Positions 63,500 to 64,000 of a stretch of 64,000 bases of DNA are shown in pieces. Each line of letters starts with the position of its first letter. The stretch's first letter is position 1. The position numbers and the translations under genes are program-made. Source of the DNA: Apodemus sylvaticus (Eukaryota > Chordata > Mammalia > Rodentia > Muridae). Under the pieces are notes generated by a model. The model worked only from the letters and a program-made list of their open reading frames with translations, made no database searches and was not told where the DNA came from. The stretch covers positions 61,303,015 to 61,367,014 of the forward strand of contig NC_067495.1 of NCBI RefSeq assembly GCF_947179515.1, given 5' to 3'.

Positions 63500-64000
63500 C
63501 AAACATTTGCTGGGAGCTTTTGGTTCTAGGCCCTGATAGTTCGCTAGGAGTGAACAAAACAGATTAAAAACTGCCAGCTTAAAAGAGTTCACGAAATAGT
63601 GGAGATGATGATAAATCAATAAAATATATAGAATATGATCACTATTATAAAGAAAAATAAAGAAGATAGTGAAGAAGAATTTGTTGTTTTAAATATTGGA
63701 GTGACTCAATTAACAGGTATTTTAAGGAAGGAAAACAGATTATGAGTTCAGAGCAGTTGGGAGGAACCAGATCCTGAAGGTTCTTGAGAGCAAGTGTAGA
63801 CCTCTACTGAGTGGGAAAAAAGCTACAGAGGGTTTGGAGAAGACAATTTGTCATGGTCTGACTTACTCTCCAGACGACTCTGTTCTGAGACTAGATAGCT
63901 GGGTTAGTACCATGGGAAGAGGCTACTAACAATGCACATGATGTGGGGACCAGGGTGACAAAGGTAGCAAGAAGTCATCATATTCTGGGTAGAAGGTGAA
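63500..64000 (+). mobile_element. L2-age remnant (uncertain)
   Basis: 'ttggttctaggccctgatagttcgctaggagtgaac' and 'gagagcaagtgtagacctctactgagtggg' resemble old LINE/MIR-age consensus but are too diverged to name. No coding exon is seen to the window end. Confidence 0.35.

Overview
This window is mammalian nuclear DNA from a murine rodent (mouse-like). Rodent-specific SINEs (B1, B2, B3, B4, ID), Lx/L1Md-type LINE fragments, URR1 DNA transposons and long (CA)n/(GA)n microsatellites fill most of it. The genes are multi-exon with GT..AG introns. The order Dgat2l6 (+), Awat1 (+), P2ry4 (-) matches the mammalian X-chromosome block DGAT2L6-AWAT1-P2RY4, so I infer X linkage. The sequence alone does not fix the species.

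Layout. 1-11.0 kb: repeats only, with an old L1 at about 5.7-7.5 kb; the first exon of Dgat2l6 was not found here. 11.06-16.56 kb: Dgat2l6 exons 2-7, stop codon and a poly(A) signal at 17.08 kb. 17.3-41.2 kb: a 24.7-kb intergenic stretch of nested repeats. It includes a paired B2 insertion sharing one target-site duplication, an Lx fragment with an apparent 5' inversion, and a 5'-truncated L1 (38.75-40.64 kb) with an exact 18-bp target-site duplication and a possible 3' transduction. 41.29-46.60 kb: Awat1, complete, 7 coding exons, 328 codons, with poly(A) signals at 46.90 kb. 46.9-61.1 kb: repeat-rich spacer with an Lx element split by a B2, two URR1 elements and a second apparently inverted L1. 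61.13-62.22 kb: P2ry4, one intact coding exon on the minus strand, with a plausible 5' non-coding exon and a 471-bp 5'UTR intron carrying a 25-bp minisatellite. 62.9-64 kb: MIR/L2-type remnants.

How the genes relate. Dgat2l6 and Awat1 are tandem paralogues of the DGAT2/MOGAT acyltransferase family. Coding exons 3, 4 and 7 have identical lengths (71, 205 and 155 nt) and all intron phases match, so they arose by local duplication. AWAT1 makes wax esters in sebaceous lipid; DGAT2L6 is a less well characterised relative. P2ry4 encodes a UTP-responsive P2Y receptor, faces the acyltransferases tail to tail, and has no evident functional link to them. I found no CRISPR array, rRNA, tRNA gene or operon, and no convincing undescribed gene system. 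The most interesting signals are structural: traces of LINE/SINE insertion and repeats sitting close to splice sites.
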